DNA of 64,000 nt from positions 1,099,247 through 1,163,246 of the forward strand of contig NZ_LMUE01000002.1 in assembly GCF_009766065.1 (NCBI RefSeq), given 5' to 3'. The position numbers were made by a program, and so were the translations under genes. How positions within the stretch are numbered: the first letter of the stretch is position 1; each line of letters opens with the position of its first letter. Shown here piece by piece: positions 20,151 to 30,420 of the stretch. The notes below the pieces were generated by a model. It was not told where the DNA came from. It saw only the letters and a program-made list of their open reading frames with translations, and searched no databases. Source of the stretch: Dyella sp. S184 (GTDB lineage: Bacteria > Pseudomonadota > Gammaproteobacteria > Xanthomonadales > Rhodanobacteraceae).

Positions 20151-20519
20151 TCAGCCGGTGCAGAACACGTTGAGCTTGTGGCCCTCGGGATCGCGGAAAT
20201 ACCCGGCATAGAAGCCGCCGCCGCGATCGCCCGGCGCCCCTTCGTCACTACCGCCCAGCGACAGCGCCTTTGCATGCAGGCGGTCGACTTTGGCGGCGCT
20301 GTCCATCACCAGCGCTACCATGTCGCCATTGCCGATCGTGGCCGGCTCGCCATCGAACGGCTTGGTCACGCAGAGGCTCGGTTGCTGCATCGAGACGCCC
20401 CAGAAAATGTAGCGCTCAGTCTCCATCAGTCGCTTCGCGCCTGCCTCCCCCAACAAGGCGTCGTAAAACGTGGCTGCACGCGACATGTCATTGGTACCCA
20501 AGGTGACGTAGCCGATCAT
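20151..20519 (-). CDS. VOC (glyoxalase-like) family protein
   Basis: A 122-aa protein starting MIGYVTLGTNDMSRAATFYD with AGGAG 7 nt upstream (start 20519). One VOC module pair: GTNDMSRAATFYDALLG at the N-terminus and FYAGYFRDPEGHKLNVFC at the C-terminus with the metal-ligand-like H. Similar to the glyoxalase-superfamily proteins of unknown substrate. Convergent with the DUF72 gene (24 nt apart). Confidence 0.85.
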   Translation of the reverse strand: MIGYVTLGTNDMSRAATFYDALLGEAGAKRLMETERYIFWGVSMQQPSLCVTKPFDGEPATIGNGDMVALVMDSAAKVDRLHAKALSLGGSDEGAPGDRGGGFYAGYFRDPEGHKLNVFCTG

Positions 20520-20649
20520 GGCGAGCTCCTGTGGAGGATGGATGGCATCGCGCCAGCATCCTGCAATCACACCCCGCTGTCATCTGCCGGTATATCGGCA
20601 GGCATGGGCTGGATTAAGCTTAACGTATGCCCCACACCGGCTCATCCGC

Positions 20650-21045
20650 ATGCGTCGATTCAACCCGCTGATCCTGCTCGCTGCCCTGATTGTTGCCATG
20701 GTGCTGTGGCGGCAACACCCGGCCAATCAAGCCGCGACCACAACTCTCAGCGGCGGCACGACAGCAACGCTGCCCACCTTCCTGCCGCCGGAAGCGCATA
20801 CCACGTTGGACCTGATCGCCCGCGGCGGCCCGTTTCCGCACAGCCAGGACGGGGTGGTGTTCGGCAACTACGAACACCTGCTGCCGGCCCAGCCGCGTGG
20901 CTACTACCACGAATACACAGTGGAGACGCCCGGTGCCAGTACGCGCGGCACAAGGCGCATCATCACCGGCGGCACGCCACCCGACATTTACTACTACACC
21001 GACGACCACTACCGCAGTTTCCGCAGCTTCAAGGTAAGCCAATGA
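20650..21045 (+). CDS. Barnase-like guanyl-specific ribonuclease, membrane-anchored or exported
   Basis: RNase N1/T1-family endoribonuclease of 131 aa. Residues 1-20 (MRRFNPLILLAALIVAMVLW) form a signal peptide or anchor, so it acts outside the cytoplasm. The catalytic domain (about 40-128) shows the barnase layout: FGNYEHLLPAQPRGYYHEY with the general base Glu88, RR at 102-103, and YYTDDHYRSF with the general acid His120. The start at 20650 was chosen for the hydrophobic leader. Its stop overlaps the barstar start by 4 nt (ATGA), which secures coupled production of the inhibitor. Confidence 0.9.
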   Translation: MRRFNPLILLAALIVAMVLWRQHPANQAATTTLSGGTTATLPTFLPPEAHTTLDLIARGGPFPHSQDGVVFGNYEHLLPAQPRGYYHEYTVETPGASTRGTRRIITGGTPPDIYYYTDDHYRSFRSFKVSQ

Positions 21046-21485
21046 GCGCACGTGGCCTCGATCCGGACCTGACCCGGCCGACCCAGAGCGGCGTGTATTT
21101 CGTCGGCGCCCACGATCTCGATCGCCTGGCCAAAACCGCCCGGCAGCACGAGTTGCACGTCTGCCGCACGGATCTGGCAGGTTGCCACGACAAGGATGAG
21201 TTGCTGCGACGCCTGGTCGTATCGGTGCCCTTGCCTGCATCGTTCGGCTACAACTGGGATGCGCTGGCCGATTGTTTGCGCGATCTGCGCTGGGTACCGG
21301 CCTGGGGGCATGTGCTGCTGTTCGAGCATGCCGACGAACTGCGCCAAGCTGCCGAGACCGACTACAACATCCTGCTTGGCATTCTCGACGACGCGGCGAC
21401 GTTTGGCGGCGAGCACGAGGTTCCGTGGTTCGCCTTTCTCACCTTGCCCGATGACGCATTCGACAACAGCCACGCTGGCGCGTGA
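21042..21485 (+). CDS. Barstar-family ribonuclease inhibitor
   Basis: Cytoplasmic inhibitor of the preceding RNase (147 aa, longer than the 90-aa Bacillus barstar because of N- and C-terminal extensions of about 35 and 20 residues). The family core SVPLPASFGYNWDALADCLRDL is present with the conserved YNWDAL-DCL helix that plugs the RNase active site, followed by an acidic ADELRQAAETDY segment. Adjacent and overlapping with the RNase gene, the standard arrangement for this enzyme/immunity pair. Confidence 0.9.
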   Translation: MSARGLDPDLTRPTQSGVYFVGAHDLDRLAKTARQHELHVCRTDLAGCHDKDELLRRLVVSVPLPASFGYNWDALADCLRDLRWVPAWGHVLLFEHADELRQAAETDYNILLGILDDAATFGGEHEVPWFAFLTLPDDAFDNSHAGA

Positions 21486-21525
21486 AGCTGTGTCACCCTA
21501 TGCACCCCTGAAATGCCGGAACACC

Positions 21526-21756
21526 ATGCAAACCATCGAATTCGAACTGGAAGGCACCTACGTCGAGCTCAACATGCTGTTGAAGCTGACCGGCCTGTGC
21601 GACAGCGGCGGCGCCGGTAAAGCCATCGTTGCCACCGGCGCCGTCTCGGTGGACCAGCAGATCGAGCTGCGCAAGACCTGCAAGATCCACGCGGGCCAGG
21701 TAGTCACCATCGACGACATCGAGATCCACGTGCTGGCCGATTCGGGCGCTGAATAA
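21526..21756 (+). CDS. Small S4-domain RNA-binding protein (YbcJ-like)
   Basis: A 76-aa protein consisting of one S4 RNA-binding domain: FELEGTYVELNMLLKLTGLCDSGGAGKAIV and GAVSVDQQIELRKTCKIHAGQVV carry the conserved L-x-LL-K and V-NG-E-RK-RK-GD-like positions. Resembles E. coli YbcJ. Role likely in RNA binding or ribosome assembly. Starts at 21526, 40 nt after barstar, same strand; convergent with the N-acetyltransferase gene 18 nt away. Confidence 0.85.
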   Translation: MQTIEFELEGTYVELNMLLKLTGLCDSGGAGKAIVATGAVSVDQQIELRKTCKIHAGQVVTIDDIEIHVLADSGAE

Positions 21757-21774
21757 CCCCGGCAGCAGTAAGAA

Positions 21775-22590
21775 TCACCTCGGCAGCTCGTCCAGTCGCC
21801 GGTCGAGGGCAGCGTAGCCAGGCACGCGTAGCAGGAACTCGCGTTCCATGACATCACGTATCTCTGCGCTATCGCGCAACGCATGCCGCTCGGGCTCATG
21901 TCCCAGGCGGCGTATCGTGAACTCGCGGTTGAACAGGCTCAGGCGCCGATCGGCCGCGGTGCGAGCCACTATCAGGTTGCTGACAAATCGCGACGCCGGA
22001 TGCGTGGACACGTAGTGGTTGGCCACCACGTAGTCGACCGGCTGGCTGGGCTTGAGGTCGAAGCAGTACAGCGACAACCACTGCCCGCGCACCAGCGACT
22101 GCATGCGCCAGTCGCCATCTCGCAGAATCAGCCGGAACGGCTCATGGCCAGTGGCTTGCTCGATGTCGGTTTGTAGTCGTAGTGCTCCGGGAAGCACCTG
22201 CCCGCCGAAACCGACATCGACGAGCCAGCTCTCACCCGCCAGCTCGACGCGCAGCAGCATGTGGGTCTGGCCGGTGACTGCATCCTCCGGCTGGTTCCAC
22301 AGCACCCGCGCTATCAACCCCGACACCTCGAAGCCGATCGTCCGCAACACGGCCGCGAGCAGTAGATTCTGTTCGAAGCAATAACCACCGCGGCCGTCCT
22401 GCACCAGCTTGCGCTGCAGCGCGGCCAGCTCCAGATCGACCGGCAGACCCAGCAGCGGATCGAGATTCTCGAACGGAATGGTCGCCACATGGGCGATCGC
22501 CAGTGCCTGCAAGGTCGACAGCTGCGGTGCGACGGAACCCGTATGGCCAATACGCCGGAGGTACGCCTCCAGGTCGATGGATTCACTCAT
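21775..22590 (-). CDS. Arylamine N-acetyltransferase
   Basis: Cytoplasmic NAT-family enzyme (271 aa) transferring acetyl from acetyl-CoA to arylamines or hydrazines. The Cys-His-Asp triad is complete: Cys71 in GRGGYCFEQN, His110 in TGQTHMLLRV and Asp125 in LVDVGFGG. The start at 22590 (MSESIDLEAYLRRIG) matches the family N-terminus; the frame is open further upstream but that part lacks family similarity. Divergent from msrA across 234 nt. Confidence 0.93.
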   Translation of the reverse strand: MSESIDLEAYLRRIGHTGSVAPQLSTLQALAIAHVATIPFENLDPLLGLPVDLELAALQRKLVQDGRGGYCFEQNLLLAAVLRTIGFEVSGLIARVLWNQPEDAVTGQTHMLLRVELAGESWLVDVGFGGQVLPGALRLQTDIEQATGHEPFRLILRDGDWRMQSLVRGQWLSLYCFDLKPSQPVDYVVANHYVSTHPASRFVSNLIVARTAADRRLSLFNREFTIRRLGHEPERHALRDSAEIRDVMEREFLLRVPGYAALDRRLDELPR

Positions 22591-22824
22591 GCTCAATATC
22601 CACGGGCTCAATATTCGAGAAATCGGGACCACGATAGTACCCGCCCGCCGATGGTCTTCATTCAGGTAACAGGTAACCGGAGCCGTGTGACCAGCGAAGA
22701 GACAGTATCCCGCGCATGCAACGGCATTCACTCTGTCGGTCGTTGCATCTGTTGCAGGCGCTTGAACGTAACTTCATGGACCGAAGGTCGGCTCGATACA
22801 AAACCACTGTCAGCGAGGCACACC

Positions 22825-23535
22825 ATGATTCGTCGAACTGCCTTTCACGTTATCCCGCTAGTCGCCGCCTTGATGGTAGCCGGGATCAGCGCCTGCCAAC
22901 CCGCTGCGGCCAACGACGCTCAGGCCTTGCCCGCGCCCACCGTGGATACGCCAAAGGCCACCGCCGCAGGCGAGCAGACCGCGGTATTGGCCGGCGGCTG
23001 TTTCTGGGGCATCGAGGCCGTGTTCGAGCACGTCAAGGGCGTGCACAAGGTTGTGGCCGGTTTCTCCGGTGGCGCCGCCGACACGGCGCACTACGACGAA
23101 GTCAGCGACGGCGATACCGGCCATGCGGAATCGGTCAGGGTGCAGTTCGACCCCGCCAAGGTCAGCTACGGCCAGTTGCTGCAGGTGTTCTTCTCGGTCG
23201 CGCTCGATCCCACCGAACTCAACCGGCAGGGTCCGGACAGCGGTACGCAATACCGCTCGGTGATCTTCTACGGCAACGACGAGCAGAAGAAGGTCGCCAC
23301 CGACTACATCGCCCAGCTGACGGCAGCGAAGTCCTTCACGGCACCGATCGTGACCCAGGTCGTGCCGCTCAAGGCGTTCTACCCGGCCGAGGCGTACCAC
23401 CAACATTACTTCAGCGAGCATCCGGACAATCCGTATATCGTCATCAACGATGCACCGAAGGTTGCGAATCTTCAAAAACTGTTTCCGACGCTGTATCAGC
23501 CGGAGCAGCAAGTGGTGGATGTGCAACTGCACTGA
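22825..23535 (+). CDS. msrA: Peptide methionine sulfoxide reductase MsrA, predicted lipoprotein
   Basis: Reduces methionine-S-sulfoxide in oxidised proteins. The 236 aa start at 22825 with GAGG upstream. Residues 1-24 form a signal peptide ending in a lipobox-like ISAC (Cys24), followed by a linker, so it is likely anchored in the envelope. The MsrA core starts near 52 with GGCFWG (catalytic Cys59). The conserved Y-D-E and G-H-AE segments (HYDEVSDGDTGHAE) and DPTELNRQGPDSGTQYRS are present. There is no other cysteine after Cys59, so no resolving Cys of its own: it must be recycled through a partner thiol or glutathione-like route. Confidence 0.93.
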   Translation: MIRRTAFHVIPLVAALMVAGISACQPAAANDAQALPAPTVDTPKATAAGEQTAVLAGGCFWGIEAVFEHVKGVHKVVAGFSGGAADTAHYDEVSDGDTGHAESVRVQFDPAKVSYGQLLQVFFSVALDPTELNRQGPDSGTQYRSVIFYGNDEQKKVATDYIAQLTAAKSFTAPIVTQVVPLKAFYPAEAYHQHYFSEHPDNPYIVINDAPKVANLQKLFPTLYQPEQQVVDVQLH

Positions 23536-23626
23536 TACCGGATCAGGTTTGACTTGCATGAGGCGGCACGAACCCCATGTCTGGACTTCCGCGCCCCTCA
23601 CGCGCCTGCCCTGACATTCCTCTCAC

Positions 23627-25474
23627 GTGCCGCCTCACGCTCCTTCATTGCCGGCTGAATCCACCGAGCTCACCCGCAGCTTCCTGGGCGTGTTCCGCTA
23701 CAGCGGGCGGGCACTGGAACTGGTGTGGAGCACCAGCCGCCCGTTGACCATCGCGCTGGCGTTGCTGACCCTGATTGCCGGTCTGCTGCCCGCCGGCGTG
23801 GCCTATGTCGGCGCACATATCGTCGACGCGGTGGTCACCGCAAGCCATCTGTGGGCCAGCAGCGGACATGCACCGCTGGCAACCGTGTTCCAGTGGGTGG
23901 CGCTGGAAGGCCTCCTGGTGGCGGCTCTGGCCGGTGCGCAGCGCGGCCTGTCGATGTGCCAGTCGCTGCTGCGCGCGCAGCTCGGACAACGCGTCAACGT
24001 GATGATCCTGGAGAAGGCGCTGACGCTGGAGCTGGCGCACTTCGAGGATTCCGAGTTCTACGACAAGCTCACCCGCGCGCGGCGCGAGGCGTCCACGCGG
24101 CCACTATCGCTGGTCACCCGCACTTTCGGACTGGGCCAGAACGCGATCTCGCTGATCAGCTACGGCACCTTGCTGTTCCACTTCTCACCGTGGGCGGTGG
24201 CGGTCTTGCTGCTGGCTGGGCTGCCCTCGTTCCTGTCCGAAACCAAGTTTTCCGGCGACGCTTTCCGGCTATTCCGCTGGCGTTCGCCGGAAACCCGGAT
24301 GCAGCTGTATCTTGAAACCGTGCTGGCACGCGAGGACCACGCCAAGGAGGTCAAGCTCTACGGGCTCGGCCCGCTGCTGCTGGATCGCTACCGCGACATT
24401 TTCGACAAGCTCTACGGCGAGGACCGCGACCTGACCGTCCGCCGCGAAAGCTGGGGCTTCGGACTCGGCCTGCTCGGCACGATCACGCTGTACGGCGCCT
24501 ACGCGTGGATCGCCATGACCACGGTGATCGGTCGCATCACGCTCGGTCAGATGACCATGTATCTGTCGCTGTTCCGGCAGGGCCAGTCGGCGGTGTCGGC
24601 GATGCTGTCGGCGATCGGTGGCATGTACGAGGACAACCTGTATCTTTCGACCCTGTACGAATATCTGGAAACGCCGGTGCCGCCGTCGCAGGGCTCGGCC
24701 CAGCGCGGCGCGAAACCGGACGATGGCATCCGCTTCGAGCAGGTCAGCTTCACCTATCCCGGCGCCAGCGAACCGGCACTGCACGAGATCAACCTGCATA
24801 TCCGCCCCGGCGAATCGCTGGCACTGGTCGGCCAGAACGGCTCCGGCAAGACCACCCTGATCAAGTTGCTGACGCGGCTGTACTCGCCCGACAGCGGCAG
24901 CGTCCTGCTCGACGGCACCGACCTGCGAGACTGGGACGAGAGCACCTTGCTGCAACGTATCGGCGTGATCTTCCAGGATTTCGCGCGCTACCAGATGCGC
25001 GTGGGCGAGAACGTCGGCGCCGGCGACGTCAGCCATTTCGAGGACGAGGCACGCTGGCGCGAGGCCAGCGACAAGGGCATGGCCAGCGAATTCATCGACG
25101 GTCTGCCGTCCGGCTTCAACACCCAGCTCGGCAAGTGGTTTCGCGAGGGACGCGAGCTGTCCGGCGGACAGTGGCAGAAGATCGCCCTCGCCCGCGCATT
25201 CATGCGCTCGCGCGCGGACATCCTGGTGCTGGACGAACCCACCGCCGCGATGGATGCCCAGGCCGAGGCGAGTATCTTCGCGCATTTCCGCGAACTGGCC
25301 GGCAACCGCATCGCGATCCTGATCTCGCACCGCTTCTCCACCGTGCGCATGGCCGACCAGATCATCGTGATCCAGGACGGCCGCATCATCGAGCACGGCA
25401 GCCACGAACAGTTGATGGCGCAGGACGGCCACTATGCGCACTTGTTCTCGCTGCAGGCGCAAGGCTACCGCTAG
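23627..25474 (+). CDS. ABC exporter, fused permease and ATPase (divergent lantibiotic-type subfamily)
   Basis: A 615-aa half-transporter starting at GTG 23627 (a stop lies 15 nt upstream in frame, and no ATG is near). Transmembrane domain about 30-345. ATPase domain: Walker A GQNGSGKT at 402-409, signature LSGGQWQK near 511, Walker B ILVLDEPTAAMD, H-loop ILISHRFST. The pattern QDFARYQMRVGENVGAGD and LSGGQWQK is typical of ABC transporters next to lantibiotic or unknown peptide genes. No biosynthetic neighbours here, so substrate unknown. Confidence 0.88.
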   Translation: MPPHAPSLPAESTELTRSFLGVFRYSGRALELVWSTSRPLTIALALLTLIAGLLPAGVAYVGAHIVDAVVTASHLWASSGHAPLATVFQWVALEGLLVAALAGAQRGLSMCQSLLRAQLGQRVNVMILEKALTLELAHFEDSEFYDKLTRARREASTRPLSLVTRTFGLGQNAISLISYGTLLFHFSPWAVAVLLLAGLPSFLSETKFSGDAFRLFRWRSPETRMQLYLETVLAREDHAKEVKLYGLGPLLLDRYRDIFDKLYGEDRDLTVRRESWGFGLGLLGTITLYGAYAWIAMTTVIGRITLGQMTMYLSLFRQGQSAVSAMLSAIGGMYEDNLYLSTLYEYLETPVPPSQGSAQRGAKPDDGIRFEQVSFTYPGASEPALHEINLHIRPGESLALVGQNGSGKTTLIKLLTRLYSPDSGSVLLDGTDLRDWDESTLLQRIGVIFQDFARYQMRVGENVGAGDVSHFEDEARWREASDKGMASEFIDGLPSGFNTQLGKWFREGRELSGGQWQKIALARAFMRSRADILVLDEPTAAMDAQAEASIFAHFRELAGNRIAILISHRFSTVRMADQIIVIQDGRIIEHGSHEQLMAQDGHYAHLFSLQAQGYR

Positions 25475-25550
25475 ATTCGCCGTGATCGGCTTGACCCTGC
25501 CGCCCTGCGCGCCCCATGCTTCGCCGTCTTGACCTACCCGAAATACACGC

Positions 25551-27440
<1,890 letters not shown>

Positions 27441-27483
27441 ATCGCGGCAGCAATTGCAACCGGTAACAGCCCACCCCTCATAT

Positions 27484-27560
27484 CGTCATCCCGGCGAAGG
27501 CCGGGATCGCTTCTACGCAGCCGTGTTGGAAAAGCGATCCCGGCCTTCGCCGGGATGACG
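27484..27560. repeat. REP-like element: 29-bp perfect inverted repeat
   Basis: Arms at 27484-27512 and 27532-27560 are perfect reverse complements; each begins or ends with CGTCATCCCGGCGAAGG or its complement and contains its own smaller CCCGG/CCGGG palindrome. The 19-nt spacer is unique. Translated it gives the IPAFAGMT-type string seen when REP sequences are read as protein. Lies 43 nt after parE and may also end its transcript. Confidence 0.85.
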
Positions 27561-27702
27561 ACTTGGGGAGAGGATCTCTTCGCAAGGACGACGACTTAGG
27601 CAGGATCTCTGTCGCTACCATTCGTGCATCCGAATCCAGCCGGACGCCGTATCTCCACATGCTTCCAATCCGGTAAGCGGAAAAGACTTGGAGATATAGA
27701 TA

Positions 27703-28302
27703 ATGAAGATGAACCATTCCATACGAACCCTCGCCGTCGGCCTCTGCATCGCCTTGTCCACCGCTGCCGTTGTGCCGATGGCCTTCGCCCAGTCGGATGC
27801 CATGGGTTCGATGAGCATGCACAAGGATCCGATGGTCGGCGGCGCAGCGATGTATCCGTCCAAGAACATCATTCAGAACGCAGTCAACTCTAAGGATCAC
27901 ACCACCCTGGTCGCCGCGGTGAAGGCTGCAGGCCTGGTCGACACCCTTTCCGGCACAGGACCGTTCACTGTGTTCGCGCCGACCAACGAGGCGTTTGCCG
28001 CCCTGCCCGCCGGCACCGTCGATACCCTGCTGAAGCCGGAGAACAAGGCCACGCTGACCAAGATCCTTACCTACCATGTGGTTGCCGGCAAGATGACTTC
28101 GCATGATCTTGCCGAGGCAGTTAAAGCTGGTGGTGGCAAGGCGGTATTGAAGACCGTCGAAGGCGATTCGATCACGATCAGCAAGGACGGCAGTGCGTGG
28201 ACGGTCACCGATGACAAGGGCAATGTTGCCAACATCACCATTGCTGATGTGATTCAGTCCAATGGCGTGATCTTCGTCATCGACAAGGTGCTGATGCCGT
28301 AA
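27703..28302 (+). CDS. Secreted fasciclin (FAS1) domain protein, copy 1
   Basis: A 199-aa exported protein. Signal peptide about 1-29 (PMAFAQSD), a Met/Ser-rich spacer with AMGSMSMHKDPM, then one FAS1 domain (about 52-199) with the conserved H1 FTVFAPTNEAFAAL and H2 TYHVVAGKM...GDSITIS and NGVIFVIDKVLMP. FAS1 domains mediate adhesion or extracellular matrix contacts. Followed by a strong terminator and a paralogue (copy 2) about 60% alike by eye. ATG at 27709 is a possible alternative start. Confidence 0.9.
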   Translation: MKMNHSIRTLAVGLCIALSTAAVVPMAFAQSDAMGSMSMHKDPMVGGAAMYPSKNIIQNAVNSKDHTTLVAAVKAAGLVDTLSGTGPFTVFAPTNEAFAALPAGTVDTLLKPENKATLTKILTYHVVAGKMTSHDLAEAVKAGGGKAVLKTVEGDSITISKDGSAWTVTDDKGNVANITIADVIQSNGVIFVIDKVLMP

Positions 28303-28331
28303 CTGGCTGCCGCGCAACGCTTCAATCTGTC

Positions 28332-28369
28332 CGCCGCCCCGATTCCCTCGTCGGGGCGGCGTTTTTTTT
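28332..28369 (+). terminator. Strong intrinsic terminator after fasciclin copy 1
   Basis: An 11-bp GC-rich stem (CGCCGCCCCGA/TCGGGGCGGCG) with an 8-nt loop followed directly by eight T. A textbook rho-independent terminator, 30 nt after the stop. Confidence 0.93.
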
Positions 28370-28478
28370 GCGGCAACGACAACACCATGGTGCTCAATGC
28401 ACCCATATGGGCAACCGCATACCTGCTGTATCTTCATGCGCTAACGATCCGTGAAGCGAAGATATTCTGGAGAGACCT

Positions 28479-29072
28479 ATGAAGATCAATCAGCGCATGC
28501 GAGCCCTCGCCGTGGGTCTTTTACTGGCATTGGCCATGGCGCCGGTGGTGGTGGCCGGCAAGACCAGCACGCCTAAGGCCACCACCGCGTCTAAGGCCGT
28601 GCCGGACAGCGAACCCAGCATGTCGCCATCGAAGGACATTGTGCAGAACGTCGACGGTGCGAAGGACCTCGCTACCCTGGCCGCCGCGATGAAGGCCACG
28701 AAACTGGCTGACACGCTCGCGGGCGTTGGTCCCTATACCCTGTTCGCGCCGAGGGACAAGGCGTTTGCTGCCCTGCCCGCGGACACGCACGACCGCCTGC
28801 TCAAGCCCGGCAACGAGGCCGCGCTGGCACGCGATCTCGGCTACCACGTCGTGCCTGGGCGTCTGACCACGAAGGATCTGGCCAAGGCGGTCGCAGCGGG
28901 CGGTGGCAGCGCTGCGTTGAAGACCATCGAAGGCGACTCGATCACCATCAGCAGGGACGCCGACCGCTGGGCGATCATCGACGACAACGGCAATGTCGCC
29001 CACATCACCGTCGCCAACCTGAAGCAGTCCAACGGCGTGATCATGGTGATCGATCAGGTACTGACGCCGTGA
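28479..29072 (+). CDS. Secreted fasciclin (FAS1) domain protein, copy 2
   Basis: Paralogue of the preceding gene (197 aa, same leader pattern MKxNxxxRxLAVGL). Signal peptide about 1-26, spacer without the Met-rich motif (PKATTASKAVPD instead), FAS1 domain with YTLFAPRDKAFAALP, YHVVPGRLTTKDL, GDSITISRDADRW and NGVIMVIDQVLTP. Start has GGAG upstream. Tandem duplication is seen directly; the copies have separate promoter space, since a strong terminator lies between them. Confidence 0.9.
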   Translation: MKINQRMRALAVGLLLALAMAPVVVAGKTSTPKATTASKAVPDSEPSMSPSKDIVQNVDGAKDLATLAAAMKATKLADTLAGVGPYTLFAPRDKAFAALPADTHDRLLKPGNEAALARDLGYHVVPGRLTTKDLAKAVAAGGGSAALKTIEGDSITISRDADRWAIIDDNGNVAHITVANLKQSNGVIMVIDQVLTP

Positions 29073-29181
29073 CCTGCCGCAAGGCCTGAGATCATCGGCC
29101 ACGCCACCGTCCATGCTCCACCGGCTTTTTTTGCGCTGACGGGGGCGCTATGGTGTCGCCACCTTTCCGGGAATAGCCGCA

Positions 29182-29703
29182 ATGCCCCTGCTGCCGCCGC
29201 TCGATCTGCATCGCTGGATCGACGAACACCGCCACCTGCTGAAACCACCGGTGGGCAACAAGTGCATCGTCGACGGCGATTTCATCATCATGATTGTCGG
29301 CGGCCCCAACGCGCGTACCGACTACCACCACGATGAAGGCCCGGAGTTCTTCTACCAGCTTGAGGGCGAGATGGTGCTGAAAGTGCAGGACGGTGGCCAT
29401 GCGCGCGACATCCCGATCCGCGCCGGCGAAATTTTCTACCTGCCACCGCGCGTACCGCACTCGCCACAACGCATGCCCGAATCCATCGGCTTGGTGATCG
29501 AACGTCGCCGTGTCGACGGCGAAAAGGATGGTCTGCTCTGGTTCTGCGAGCACTGCAACCACAAGCTGTTCGAGGAGTACTTCGTACTCGACAGTATCGA
29601 GCGTGATTTCCCGCCAGTGTTCGATCGCTTCTATGGTTCACGCGAAGCGCGCACCTGCAGCGTATGCGGGCATCTGAATCCGGCGCCCGCAAAATATGAC
29701 TAA
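29182..29703 (+). CDS. nbaC: 3-hydroxyanthranilate 3,4-dioxygenase
   Basis: Fe(II) cupin enzyme that opens the ring of 3-hydroxyanthranilate to a quinolinate precursor. The 173 aa match the bacterial enzyme. Iron ligands by alignment to the known family: His49, Glu55 and His93 ([21 protein letters not shown]); a rubredoxin-like zinc site with Cys122, 125, 159 and 162 (WFCEHC, CSVCGH). In Xanthomonadales the kynurenine route supplies NAD de novo, which is the probable role (established for the group, inferred here). No other kynurenine genes in the window. The stop overlaps the convergent Nudix gene. Confidence 0.95.
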   Translation: MPLLPPLDLHRWIDEHRHLLKPPVGNKCIVDGDFIIMIVGGPNARTDYHHDEGPEFFYQLEGEMVLKVQDGGHARDIPIRAGEIFYLPPRVPHSPQRMPESIGLVIERRRVDGEKDGLLWFCEHCNHKLFEEYFVLDSIERDFPPVFDRFYGSREARTCSVCGHLNPAPAKYD

Positions 29704-30260
29704 GCGCCGACGTCGTTGCGTGCTACCCACTTGTGTGCCATCCGTCGCAACGACGCATCGAACTTGCTGCCAGCAGCCACCTCGGCCACCAACCGCCACG
29801 CCAGCGCCTGCGATTCCTCGTTGACCACGAAGCGCTCGTCCTCGCCAGCACGTACGACGTAACGCACGTCGTAGTGCCAATGGTCCGGCTCATTCGCACG
29901 CGCAGGAATGCGATGCCGATCGATATCGAAAATCTCGTTTTCCACGCGCAGGCCCACCACACCGGTTTCCTCCTGCGCCTCACGCAAGGCCACCCGTGCC
30001 AGGTCCGCATCACCGTCAGCATGTCCGCCCGGCTGCAACCATAACCCCAGTTTGCGGTGATGCATCAGCAGTACCCGTGCGCCATCGGCACTGACCAACC
30101 ATGCCGAACCGGTGAAATGACCCGGCAGGAAACGACGCTCGAAAACCGCCGAATCGGATCGAAGAAACTCGCTGAAAGTCAGCACAGATGCGGCTTCGTC
30201 CGGCCAGCGTGACGCGTACACCTCCAGGTGGGCGAGCAGCTGCGAAAAATCTGAGGGCAT
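29700..30260 (-). CDS. Nudix hydrolase
   Basis: A 186-aa cytoplasmic pyrophosphohydrolase. The Nudix box is complete: [24 protein letters not shown] has the G-x5-E-like start with Asp in place of the first Glu, and [22 protein letters not shown] and [12 protein letters not shown] precede it. Start at 30260 (MPSDFSQLL). Substrate unknown. Convergent with nbaC, sharing 4 nt at the stops. Confidence 0.88.
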   Translation of the reverse strand: MPSDFSQLLAHLEVYASRWPDEAASVLTFSEFLRSDSAVFERRFLPGHFTGSAWLVSADGARVLLMHHRKLGLWLQPGGHADGDADLARVALREAQEETGVVGLRVENEIFDIDRHRIPARANEPDHWHYDVRYVVRAGEDERFVVNEESQALAWRLVAEVAAGSKFDASLRRMAHKWVARNDVGA

Positions 30261-30420
30261 GAGCGAAGGACACGACACCACTAGGGTTGATCATGATAGC
30301 TGCGTCGCAGCTTGTCCCCCTTGTCCCGCTCCGTTATGGTTACCCGTCACGTCAGCTCGGCATGCCACGTTCAGCGTGGCGCAGATCGGGCGCCGTATTT
30401 GCTTTCAAGGGGAGTCATTC

